This document shows, piece after piece, positions 29,201 to 41,200 of a DNA stretch of 64,000 bases (position 1 is its first letter; each line of letters begins with the position of its first letter). Location of the stretch: assembly GCF_963662255.1 (NCBI RefSeq), contig NC_085052.1:6616807-6680806 (forward strand), written 5' to 3'. Position numbers and translations under genes: made by a program. This DNA comes from Cinclus cinclus. Taxonomy: Eukaryota > Chordata > Aves > Passeriformes > Cinclidae. Below the pieces are notes generated by a model that saw only the letters and a program-made list of their open reading frames with translations, was not told the origin of the DNA and searched no databases.

Positions 29201-32200
29201 GGATTTGACACTAACAGAGTTGCTTTCTAACTTTTTTAATGAGGAAGAATTCCTTTTTCAGCCCTGCTGTAAGCAGAAAACAGCTGTAGTGAACGCTCTG
29301 TCGGGTAAGGGCCTAGAGCAAGGGGCTGAGAATGAGGTATGGCATCATTGAGGTCAAGGGAAAAACTTCTGTTATTTTCGTTCTCTTCTTCCCACCTCCC
29401 CAGTTCTTGTGAGAACTCTGTTGATGGAAAGTGGCCAGCTCCCAGATTTCCTGTACTTTGCAGCTTCTCTTTGTAAACTCAGGGAGAGGAAGATCTGTAA
29501 CTGGTTTGCACAACAATGAGTAATTTGAAAAATTAGACTGGTAGGTGTAAGCAAGATGTTTTTCTTTGTGATCTGCCTTCAGCTGCAGGCGTGGCTTTCA
29601 GTAGATTCCTGCACTATCGACTTGTGTTTACAGCATTGATTGGGATGCTCTGCAGATAATTGTCTAGCAGGTGGCAAAGTCGGAACTAATCCATCAATTG
29701 GTTAAATTCCACCTAGTCCAAATAATCTTGTTAGAAGCTGTTTTGCCCTTTCAGCAGTCACTTTAATTAATATTCAGGGTTGTGCAGACAGGCAGGTTTC
29801 TGCCCTGCTGAAGCAGGAATTGATTTTTTAAATTTTAAGTTGAAATTAATTTGCGAGGGTCTTCTTTGTCCTATGTCAAACAGTGCAGCCTTCCAAAAGC
29901 TTGGAATCAGTACCACCAGCTAGCTTGACACAGCTGTCCTGTCTGGTTTTTGTCCCTTGCACTTAGAACATGTTAGTACTTAGAGAAATTGTGCAAGTAA
30001 CTTCAGAGATGGGTGGGACTCCCTGTGAGAATTTGGTTCACACGTGTCTGAAGCATTGCCTTATAATCAAAAATTTTTTTCTGTGATGTTTTCAAGATAC
30101 TTTAATACTATGAGCAGGAACATATTTGTGGTATCATGAAAGTAATTCATAAAGCTAATTTAAAATGCAGGACTTGATGTGAAAGCTTCTGAAGGAAAAG
30201 GTTTTCATCCAGGATTCAAAAGAATTTTTATCATTTTGTTGCAGAAGAACATGAAACAAAGTGAATATGAATTTTCTACACTTGGTGAAGTATCTGCTCA
30301 AGTTGAAGAAATCAAGTTGCTCTACTTGATTTCTTCTTGTTTTGGCAGCTTTCTGCTCCCTCAGGCTGGAACAACTCTGGTTGGATTTACTGGCAGAAAC
30401 TTAGTGAATAAAAACCTGGAATTGATCACTTTAAACTATTTTTCAGGTTCAAAAAAAAAAGAAAAATCCAGGTTTTCACTTTGCTTTGAAACTTCACAGT
30501 GGGTAAACTGTGATATTTGCTGAAATTAACTTCTGTAGAGAGGTTGTTTTCTGTCATGGTTAAGTAACTCCTGTGAGTGACTTAACAGGAATATGGAAAA
30601 CTTTTGAGACAGTATTGAGTTGTTTTGCAGTGATTTAGAGGCCTTTCTCAAGTATAATGTTCAAAGATGCTGTTTCTTTTGAGAACATGAAGTGTTAAAT
30701 GAACGAGTTGCAATGCAAAGGCAAACCTTTATGGTTTGTTGTGGGTAGCTTTGATTCTGAAATTCTCTTACCCTTGATTTGTTTTTGCCACAGCCCTACT
30801 AGTATAAAGTAACATAAGCACAAATTGGTTTGACTGGCAGAATTTGGGGACAGAGAGCTGATGTCCAGTGCACATTTGACTTTGCACTCTCAACAATTTG
30901 TTCCTGTTTGCTTTATAACAAAGTGCAGCACCAGCACCTACATTCATGATTTCCTCTCCATCAAATGCTTCCAGTCCTTTGCTGCCTGTCCCCATGGCAC
31001 AGCTTTGCCCAGTGGAGTGTTCATTGCAGGTTTTATTGGTATTAGGGCTGCATCAGTTGACTCCTCCTGGCATGCAGGGTCAGACAGGCTGCGAGGGGAG
31101 GTAAAAGTTCAGCACGGTCAGTGGTTTTCTCAGTCTGTCTGCACAGCTGTGCTGGGAGCTGCTTGCTGGGAAGGCTCAGCTGAAGTGTCTGTGCAAAGAA
31201 TGCTTGCCATAAGCACCAGCTCACACTTAATATCTAATTGTATTACAAGAAATAAATCACAGAGCATTGCAGTGGCACCAGAGGAGAAGAAACCAATGTT
31301 GTATCTGTAATTCTGGTTTGCAAATAAACAGGATGGGAATCTGAAAAGATGTCATGGCACTTTTGTATTTCTAATAATTTATTCTTAAATTATCTCCTTG
31401 ATTTGCTGAGCTCTGCAACAGTGTTTTTGCAGTCTGAGGGAGTATCTGCATTCTCAGGCTGTTCTCTGTTCTGCTGCCAGAAGTGGCTCTGCTGACCTGT
31501 GCACACTCACGTGAAACCTCAGCATGACCCCAGTCCCTGTTTGTGCTCTAAGAACAGGCACAGCTGAGTCTGTGGAGTGGAAGCCCACGTTGCCTGGGGG
31601 CAAACCTCTACCTGAAAGAGATGTCAAGGTGTAGAATAAATTCACTAGGAATTTTTTTGTTGGGAAGCAATCTTTTTTTTTTTCCCCAAGTTCATTGGAG
31701 GAACAGATCTCTTGGGGAAACTGCATATGCTGACAGCTTCTGCACCTCTTAAGTGAAGCCTAGAGACATGTGTGATGTTTTTATCAATATCAGGTCTCTA
31801 GACCTTCTGATTTTTGCCCAGCCCCCAGAATGTATTCCTTTGCCACATAAAAATGTAACTTGGGAAGAGGAAGGAACACAAGGATCAGAGCTAAAAGGCT
31901 GAAATTATCCTAAGAAGCCTTTTCCCAGGGCAAATGCCTACACCGATTACACAGACATGGACTGAAATTTGTTTCCTGAAGAAATTAATTTCCGTCATTC
32001 ATGTATCCAGCTAACACTCAAGTAAGTGGCTTTATGCCAGGCTAGCAGATGTGTTTGAGGAGATAGCCTATGAATTCATAGGCATTTTATCTTCCACCTA
32101 GAGTTCTTTTTGTCTTTCCAGAGCTCCCAGAATAGGGCTCAGATTGTTCCCATTTCCAGGAAACAGAACTGAGAGGTGTATTTAAATTCTGAATGCTGCC

Positions 32201-35200
32201 AAAATGTGGGTAATTGAGGTGTAACACCGGGTGGATCTGAGAAATTACCTGGTTCTTTTCAGTGTAAGTTTAGCTCTTGTGAATTTGCACTCCAACTTCC
32301 TTTCCCCTTCTTTTCCCCTTCCTTTGCCCTTCCTTCTCAGTTTCTTCCTCATTATTCCTACCACATTAACATGATGTTAATACCCCACTTTCTTTCCAAT
32401 TGCCATTTTAGCATTAGACTATGCCTCTCTGACTGTTGTTTTTGTTTGGGGTGGTCTTGTTTTGTCAGATGTTTATTGAACAGAACAAGATGAAAAGGCA
32501 GAGTCAGTTGCTTCTGCAAAGTTCTGCTCCTGATCAACAGCTTTTGAAGGCTTTGGATGACAATGCTAAGCTAACCCATGCTTTAGAAGAAGAGAGGCTT
32601 CAACACCAACAAAAGGTAGAACAGAATTTCTTTTCATCTCATCCAGAAGTCTGTGAAAAGCTCCTGAATTTAAGGAGTGCTGTGTCTTAATTACATTCAG
32701 AATTACTTGAGATCATATCCCCTGTAAGAGCAGCCAGTTTAAGAATTAAATTTCAGAGAAGGTTGTGTTTCCCTTCTTTTGAGTCACTGTTCAGATACGA
32801 GTACAGAACTAAAGAGCCTGAAGGCTCTGGTTTAGGTAAATACTTTGTTCTGGGTGCCAGTAAAGTGCAGTTACAGGTAATGAGTCAGGTTCCATTAAGT
32901 GAAGAGATGACAAGAGAATATTTTGGACATTGAGTAATACAAAGGGTGTCTTGGGGATATAAGGAAAGACCACAAGGTGAGAGGGAGGCAGTGCACATTA
33001 GTGGTCTGGGTTTTGCTGAACAAATGGATGGGGGAAAGCCAGACATACTGGAGTGGGGAAGTGTAAGGTGAATTTGCAAAGTGGTATGAGAGGATCTAAA
33101 CTGATAGAATATAAACATATATTCTCTAAAACTGGAGTAGATCAACCTCTTTACTGGGAGAAATCACTGTTGCTTTCCCAGGAAGGCCTGAAAATGAGCT
33201 TTGCTTTAGCCCTGAGGCCTGTTCCTAAAACTCTTGTTAGTTGAGTAACACTAGGGATTGGTAAACAATTCCTGTCCTTCCATCAGTGCAGCAGTACTAT
33301 CACTATGCAATTTCAAATGCTCTGAATGAGTATTTTGGAAGAATAATTGCCACTTCATAGAAAACCTCTGCATCTTTGGCTACTTCGAAGTCTAGAGCAA
33401 AATGTATATATTCAGGAAGCTGTGAAGTTACTGCTGCTCTGCATCTGAATGCTGCCTCTGAATCAGATATTCCATAATTCCCCCTGTATGAGGCATCTGC
33501 ATGTGTTGAGACAAGGGAGTTTAAATAATGAGCTTGTCAGTGGAAGCAGTAAGAGAACAAAAATGTCAATGTTCTCGTGCTTCAAATGAGGAAATGTTCT
33601 GAAATTAAATTCTAAATATGTGATTAAAAACTCTATAAAAAGAAAAGGGAACAATGTAAAGCTTAAGTACTTTGGAGCTGAAAACATATTTTAAAGAAGA
33701 GATGAAGCAAGTTGAGGTCATAACAGAAAATTCTGACATCTCTCAGAAGTCTTTTAAGCTCTCATTCAAAAATGTCCCTTTTTCTGGGACTTGTGCTTTA
33801 CTCCTGTACTAAATCATGATGTTTTCAGGCATAACTGTGCCTAGTGGGTTGTTTGTCAAAGGGATAACAGAAAATGCCTTTTATTGTGGTGAATGCTCTT
33901 GTTTACCAACTGCAGATTAAAGAATTAGAAGAGCAGCTAGAGAATCAGTCACTGCATAAGGAGATTAGTCGCCTTAAACAGCAACTAGAACTTTTGGAAG
34001 AAGATAAAAAAGAACTGGAGCTGAAGTGTCAGCATGCAGAAGAAAAAGTTAGAGACCTAAAGCATTCAGGTAAAATTGTGTAATGACCTTCATTTTAGGG
34101 TTAAAATGTACGTGTGTGGGATGGTTGGTGCACATCTCTATTTGAGACCCCAGAAGCTTTTGTGTAGCTGGGATCCAGACCTTTGCTTCACTAGACAAAG
34201 TACAGCAGCTGCCTTCAGCTGCAGAACAGCTGTGTCCAAAATGTGTGTGAAGGAATAACCTTGTGAAACCTGTAAGGAGCAAAAATCCTGTTGTTAGGTT
34301 GCCCTGAGTCTTACAGATGGATAAATATATGGGAATGGGTGTCTGTGTGAAAGACACAAAAGATGATAGCTGGACTTTTAAGTCACTCTGTTGATTTTTA
34401 ATTTGTTTGCCTTTTAGAATTTAAAAGCAAGTTTAAAGTACTGTAATTTTAATTTGAATCCATCATTGCAAGAACAAAGAACCATATCCATTTTGGAAAT
34501 CATATTCTTACTTCTGCCATAACCTACTGTACACAGAACAATTGCTAAGGATTTCTGCAACTAAAAGAAATTCAAGACTTTTTTTTCTCCTGTTTCTACC
34601 CTTCCCCAGTTAATTATATTTGACAGCATTTCAAGTGCAGAAAAGTAATTTCCACATTTTAAGTTTGACATGAAAACAAGAGAAAAAAATCCATTCTGCC
34701 ATGACCCAATTTCGACCATTTTTCTGGGGAAAGCCCACACCATAAGCAAGTCAGAGATAAGTCTGGAGGTTGAAATTGTCTATTTCTTTCATCTCTTGTT
34801 AGTTCATTCTCAAATACAACCTCAGATAGACAGTTCCAGAAATGGCATCAAGTTTTCCCTGCTCTATCATTTTATATTAGGAATCCTGTGTGAGGGAGAG
34901 TTCTAGTTTCAGTAGTAACTCAGGTTGGAGGCAGCTGTTTTAATGGGAATCCTGTGCATTGTTCTTGGTAGAAAATGTCAAAAAATGGGCTTCTGGCAAC
35001 TGTGTGGTTTAGTTCTTGTTTGTTCTTTAGTTAATTAATAGAGGTTTTTTTTCTTAAACCATCAGAGTTGTGTTTTATAGGAGATGAGAGGACCCAAGAG
35101 CTCACTGTGGTTTGTTTTCTTGCTCCTGTGCAGTTGATGAACTTCAGAAGCGAATCCAGCAGTCTGAAAATCCTGCCCCGCCGCCTCCACCGCCTCCACC

Positions 35201-38200
35201 CCCACCTCTCCCTCCTCCTCCTCCTCCCAACCCCATCCGGTGAGTGCTCACACCCAGGGCACAGCAGTGCTGCTCTGCAGAAGCAGAATTCCTTACATCA
35301 GCTGGCATCCAAGCAGGAAAAGTGTCTTTAAAAGAAAAAACATTTTCTCCACCTGTCAGGGGCTCCTGAGCAGCAGGACATGCTCAGTGCCCCACCTGCC
35401 CCCAGCCTTAACCCCTGACCAATTCTGAACAGCCTGACAAAGTGTCTAGATTGTGACTCTGGAGAAGGAGGGATACCTGTCTCCTCTTAAGTTTAGGAGA
35501 TTATTTTTTTTTTCTGTTCACCTGATAGCAGTAATTATAGACTTGTGAAATGCTTTCTATTGCCAAGAAAACTCCTTTGAACCAAAGGATATGTTAGATT
35601 ATTGTGTGTCCCTTCATGTCAGATACCGATGATGAAAATGCAGACTCCATTGAGTTCCCACAATTACTTTCATAAGTTAAAAAGGAGGGGGAAAAAAGAA
35701 AATCACCACCCAGTCATCAAGCAGTTTTGGGCAAAATTACCAAAATTTGGCTTGATTTCTGCAAAGGACTATAAAAGAGGATGACCAGTCTGTGCTGATG
35801 TATTAGGCATTACACCAAAATGAATTAACTAAACACTGAAGGATGCTTAGTTAATTTAAAAAACTCAGCTAATCTTCATGTTGTCTGCTTGGTTTAAAAA
35901 TAAATAGACTTTGGTGGCAGTTTGTAACCTTCTGTAATAGAAATTACATCCAGTCTTGTTAACTGCTGTGCTAAACATATGAATAGATGTGATTATTGGG
36001 GGAGAATTCATCCCTTTGTGCACCTTGCATTGTTTTTAGAAACTAAACCTGTTCAGAAAGATTGTGTTTGCCCTTTGCTTCTTTCATGTCCATTAACTCA
36101 TTTAACCTGCTTGCTCCTTTCTCACTGATGAATAGCATAAATTAACTGTTCAGGGGTGTTGTGGGATTTTTTGTTTAAATTTGTGCCCTTTACTGTTTGG
36201 AATAGGTGAAACTATTAACTTTAAGCCCTGTAGTAGCAAACGCAGATTACTTCCTCATGCACTGTGATGTGCATGTGGATCGAAGTTGTTTTAGAGCATA
36301 GGCACTGGATGTTGCAGTTTTCTGTTTTGACCTTTTAGGCAGGGTTGTCACTGTGCTGTGTCAGGAATGAGGTTCAGTAGGGAGTGACTGGCCTTACTGA
36401 CACGTCAAATGTGCACAGGAGCTTGTTCTTGAAGATAAATCATTTTCTGGTGTGGACTTTTTCATTGTGAATATAGTGAGGGGATAATTACTTGACACTG
36501 TAAGAAGATTACAAACTTGGAAATGGTGAGCAGATACTGATCACCATGTTTAAGTGTTCTCTGGAGAACAATACTTCAACATCTACAGCTCTTCTTTCTG
36601 TTTATTATGCTGGAACAGCTTCTGTTTGTCATGTATCACAATGAGACACTGGCTTTTAATATTCAAATCTGGAGTGTTTTGATTTGTGCCTAATGCTTGT
36701 TAAAAAGAAATAAATTTCTCTGGTGCATTTTGATGGGAAGCATTGTGGGGGGTAATTCAGTGCATCTGCATTCAAGAACCATTAAGGGAGTCTTTTATAA
36801 GAGGCTGTATAATCAGGTATCAGCAGGCTGGTGGTGTCAGGCTCTGACAGTGGGTGACCCAGGACAGAATGACAATCTGCAGTTTCATTTCCCCCCAAGG
36901 TCTCTCATGTCAATGATTCGCAAGAGATCTCACTCCAACACCAATGTGAGCAAGAAGGAGAAACCTCCTCAGCAGGAGTCAGGTATGGCTCATCCCTTCT
37001 CCAGCCGTGTGGGTTATCCCCTGCTACTGCAGGAGAAGCTTCTGGAAAGGAGCTGGGGGTGAAGATGGTGGTTCAGATGTCAGCATTAACTGCAGCTCTC
37101 CGTGTCCCAGCACATTCCACTGCCTTGCAGTCCAGAAATGGGATTGCAGCCCAGGAATATGTGCACCGAGATGAGAAGTGGGATCTTTGGTACTATAGCT
37201 TTGGTACTTCTATGATGGGTGGCTGAGGACTCTGGGCTTGTCTGGTTCAGTGAAAAGGAGGCTGAGGAGTGACTTTACTGCTCTTTGCAGCTCCTGAGGA
37301 AGGGATAGGGAAAGGGAGGTGCTCAGCTCTTCTTCCTGGAATCCAGTGACAGAACACATGGGAGTGTTCAAAACTGCATCAAGGAATGCTTAAACTGGAC
37401 ATAAGAAAGAATTAATTTATGGTGAGAATGGCCAGACGCTAGAACAGACTTCCCAGAGAGGTGTTTGCAACTTTTTGAGGCCCTTAAGAGCATGGTCTAA
37501 CTTTTGGTCAGCCCTGAAGTGGTCAGGCTATCAGACCAGATGGTCACTGCAGGGCCCTTGCAACTGAAACATTCTCTTGTATTCTACTGCAAACTTCCTT
37601 GAGACCCCAAGTAATTTTGTGTGGCCCTCATAGCCATCCATCTCTGCCTCCACAACTGAACTGGTCATCAGCATCCAATTTACTTTTTCCCAGAGGATTT
37701 GAGTACGAACAGTCTTTGAGGCTGCAGGTTAAAAACCTCAAGGGAAGACCTAGGACTTGCTGTAACTGGAGGAAAGTTCTAATCTTCCTGCTTGAGCTGC
37801 AGCATGTGCAGGGCTTTGTGCTTTCCACAGGTTACCAGGAAGAGGCAGAAGACCAAACCTACAAGCATTAAATAGAGGGCAGGTTATATTCAGCACAATA
37901 CAGGGAAATTTCTGAATTTCCACACAACAATTTCTTCTGTCCAGAGCCTCTCCATAGAGCTTGTTTGTAAAATACTTTAGTTTTCATCCCTCAATTCATA
38001 TCTTGTGAAATTACCACTAAAAGCTGACTGTAATTCTAATCCTTTAATAACACTGAAAACCTAAAACAAAACAGTCTTGCACTAAGGTGGCTCTGCATGC
38101 AAAGTAACAGCTGAAATTGCATTTTATTGTTGTTAATGGAAGCTGGAAACTTAGTAGGTTGAGAACAGGAGTTAAGTACAGATTTACAAATGACTGTGAG

Positions 38201-41200
38201 TGCCTGAAGAGTCAGAGCTAGTTGGATAGGCATTGCCAGTTAAATAACCAAGGGTTTTCTTGCTGTTTCTCTCTTCCTTCTGAAACAGCAGGAGTTTGTT
38301 TGTAGTGAATTGCTTAACTCATTTGCTGCCACTTAAACAAAGAAGGGAACCTGGCTGAAATTACAGGATATAACTGTTAAAAAAACCCCTGCTGTTAGCA
38401 GACTAATGGTATGCAAGTCAGGCTGGATTGTTGCATGGAACCAACAGGCAGGAACTAAAGTATTACTCCTCCCTTTTTCAGGTGAACTGAGGAATGGAGT
38501 GACTTGGGCAGGTCCCTGGGGGAATTTCTGGGAACTGGTTACCAGTCTGAGAGAAACAAGGCTGTTGGTGTGGATAGAACAGTTAGAGAGATGACCTGGT
38601 ACTGAGATCTCTGATGAAGAGTCAATCTTGCCTTTCAGTAGGAGCCCAATTATGGTGCCTTGATGTGTCAGGATTCCTTACCTTGAAGTGTCCTAGATGT
38701 TTTGATTACACCGTTTTGTTGGGATTGTCAGTGATTGCAGGAAATACTATGAAATTCACTCTAAGTTCTCTACTCCCCCATTCTTTCATTATTTTTTAGT
38801 AAACTAGCAGTTCTGACCTTTCTTCAATTACATGTGAACTGCTTTTCCTCTTAATAGTTGAGATGTTCTTAAAATAAAAATTTTAGAAAAGGAGAAAGTT
38901 CTTTCTTGATCTAGTTATTATATCAAACTTGAGACTTGTTTTGACCCCTTTTAAGGACTTAGAATGAGTGGTTTCTATCCCATACCACCAATTAAGCTTT
39001 TATATTTGAAACAGTCTGTTTGTGAAATTAAAGCCTGACATTAAATCGGCTTAGAATACAGAAACCACATTTCTATGAATCATCAATAGCACCCTGACAA
39101 GTGAGGGAACAGAAGTCTTTTTTAAATTCCTGTTACATAAGGTACAAGGTTGCAGCTTTGAATAGCATCAACCCTATTTCTCCAAGTATTTGCTTAAAGT
39201 GTTCTTCCCCCCTCCCCTTTCTGGTATGTTAAGGGTCTTTTCTTTTGTAATCCAGAATGCTGATAAGTTAACAGGTATTATTTAGGTTCATCACTGAGCT
39301 TCCCATGTCATCGGAATATTTTGCAGTCCTGATACCAAATCTCTTGAAAAAATGCAGCCATTTCCTTTCATGGTATTTCAGTTTTTCCCTTTAACTTGAT
39401 GCAGTGTTTTGGAAGGGGTGGGTTTAGTTCAGGCTGAGGTGTTGGTGTGCTGTTCCAGCCAGGTCCCCAAACCCGTGTGACATGGGAGACATGTTTGGGA
39501 GTCACAGTCATGGGGCATTGTCAACTTCTCCTGTGTCAGTGGAGCTGTGGAAATTTCTGCTGAGCCACAGTGGAAGCAGAGCTGTGTTCTTTCAGTCCCT
39601 GGTTCTTCAGCCTAGAGCACTGAGCTTTTGCCATTCCCAAACAGCTGAGGAGCTTTGCATTTTTCAGGATGTGTGCCCTGCTTCTGTCCAAACTTCTGCA
39701 GTTGGGCATTTGCAAAGTCGGGATCCTCAGTGCAGAATGGCATTTTATCCTTGGGACAGCTGAGCTGATAGCAAAGCTTCCTGTATCCAGAACAAGAACA
39801 TGTTTTTTACTTTGTACCATTTCTCTGCGGTTCCTGTCTGAAATGTGATCTGCTCTTTGACTTCTGTAGCAGGTGAAGAAGTTACAGATCTGAAGAGGCA
39901 AGCTGTGGAAGAAATGATGGACAGGATTAAAAAAGGAGTTCACCTGAGACCAGTCAACCAATCAAGCAGGCCTAAAATAAAGGTTTGGAATAAGTAGCAG
40001 ACCAATAATTTTAGCTAAGTACAGAAATTTACACTGAAAATAAACTTCTGTGTTAAATATTCAGAAGAATACATTTTTTCCCCCTCATTTACTTTGCTTG
40101 ATTTTGGATAAAATTCATTAGAGCAGCATATACCTGAAGAACAGAAAAAAAAAAAAAAGAAGACTGAAGGCAGCAGTAAATAAGTAAAGACTAGTTTCTT
40201 TGACACAGAAAGGAAGCTTGTAAACAAACAGCTGCTAAGAAACAAAAAGCACAGAGAGAATGCCTGAAGTGGTTAAACAGGGTAATCAACAAGTAGACTG
40301 CATTAGCTTTTTTTTTTTTCTTTTATGCCACACTTAGACCTCATACCTGAATGTAGCTACTGTAGAGCATTGCCTACCTCCTTCACAAATGTGTAGTAGA
40401 TGTATAGTCTGTGATTCACAGTGCTGAGAGCTGAGGCTCTTCTCTTCATCTGAGTAAGGGAACAGATGAAATGTTGGCCCTGTGCCCACGGGAGGAGGTG
40501 ACACACACCCACAGGCCTGGGCAGCAGCCCCTGTGTGAGGTCTGTCTGCAGGTACAGAGTTTATCCTGGGCTGTTTCTTGTGGCTTTTAACATTTGTGTG
40601 TTGTGTTTGTTTACAGCCAGAAACACCAAAGCCCTCTGAAAGTGCAATGAAAGAACTAAAAGGGATTCTGGTAAGAGAAAGTTCATATTTCATTTTCTTC
40701 TCATTAAGCTGACAGGGGCTTCTGGGAAAGTTCTGCATTTTGGTTTGAAGCCATAGAGCAGTTTTGGAGAAAATCCCTCAATTCTACCTTTGACATTGGT
40801 TTTGGTCTTACTAGGAGAATTTGTTTTTGCACTGTGCTCTGGGTTTGTGTGCTCCTGCCACTAGAGGGGATTTTGTGGTCTGTGTCTGCCATAGATTCTT
40901 TGGAAACTTTCCAAATACTCACAGTGGGGATGCTTGGGGATGGAGAGGCAGCTGGGTATCTGTATCTAGTCCAAGGTAAGGCCCCTAAGAGTAAATGTTA
41001 CATAAGAGTAGATGCCATCAACTGGTCTCTTTCCTGTGGCACCAGATTTCTTGTTAGTGTAGGTGAAGTTTAAATAAAGCAATGGTCTGGTCTCTGGTCT
41101 GTCTGCATTTATATGTAAAAAAATGGATTCTGAATAGCTGTCCACATAACCCTTTATCACAAAATAAAAACATTAGACATGTTTGGTCCAGCTGAGAGCA

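Larger units (their letters stand above)
23622..32468 (+). other. SHTN1: SHTN1 intron, 8.8 kb
   Basis: The largest intron in the window. It contains the solo LTR at 26100-26733. Outside it I see AT-rich, largely unique sequence, including TAATTATAG and TTTAATTAATCAAATG motifs near 25470-25522. The short open frames (for example 30179-30523 and 30861-31310) have no recognisable homology. Confidence 0.55.

Noticed and set aside
30179..31310. 114- and 149-codon frames in the large SHTN1 intron
   Set aside because: No splice context that fits SHTN1 phase, no family resemblance, and SHTN1 is complete without them.
39536..39961. 141-codon minus-strand frame
   Set aside because: Overlaps SHTN1 exon 13 in antisense; it is a shadow of the real exon and its flank.
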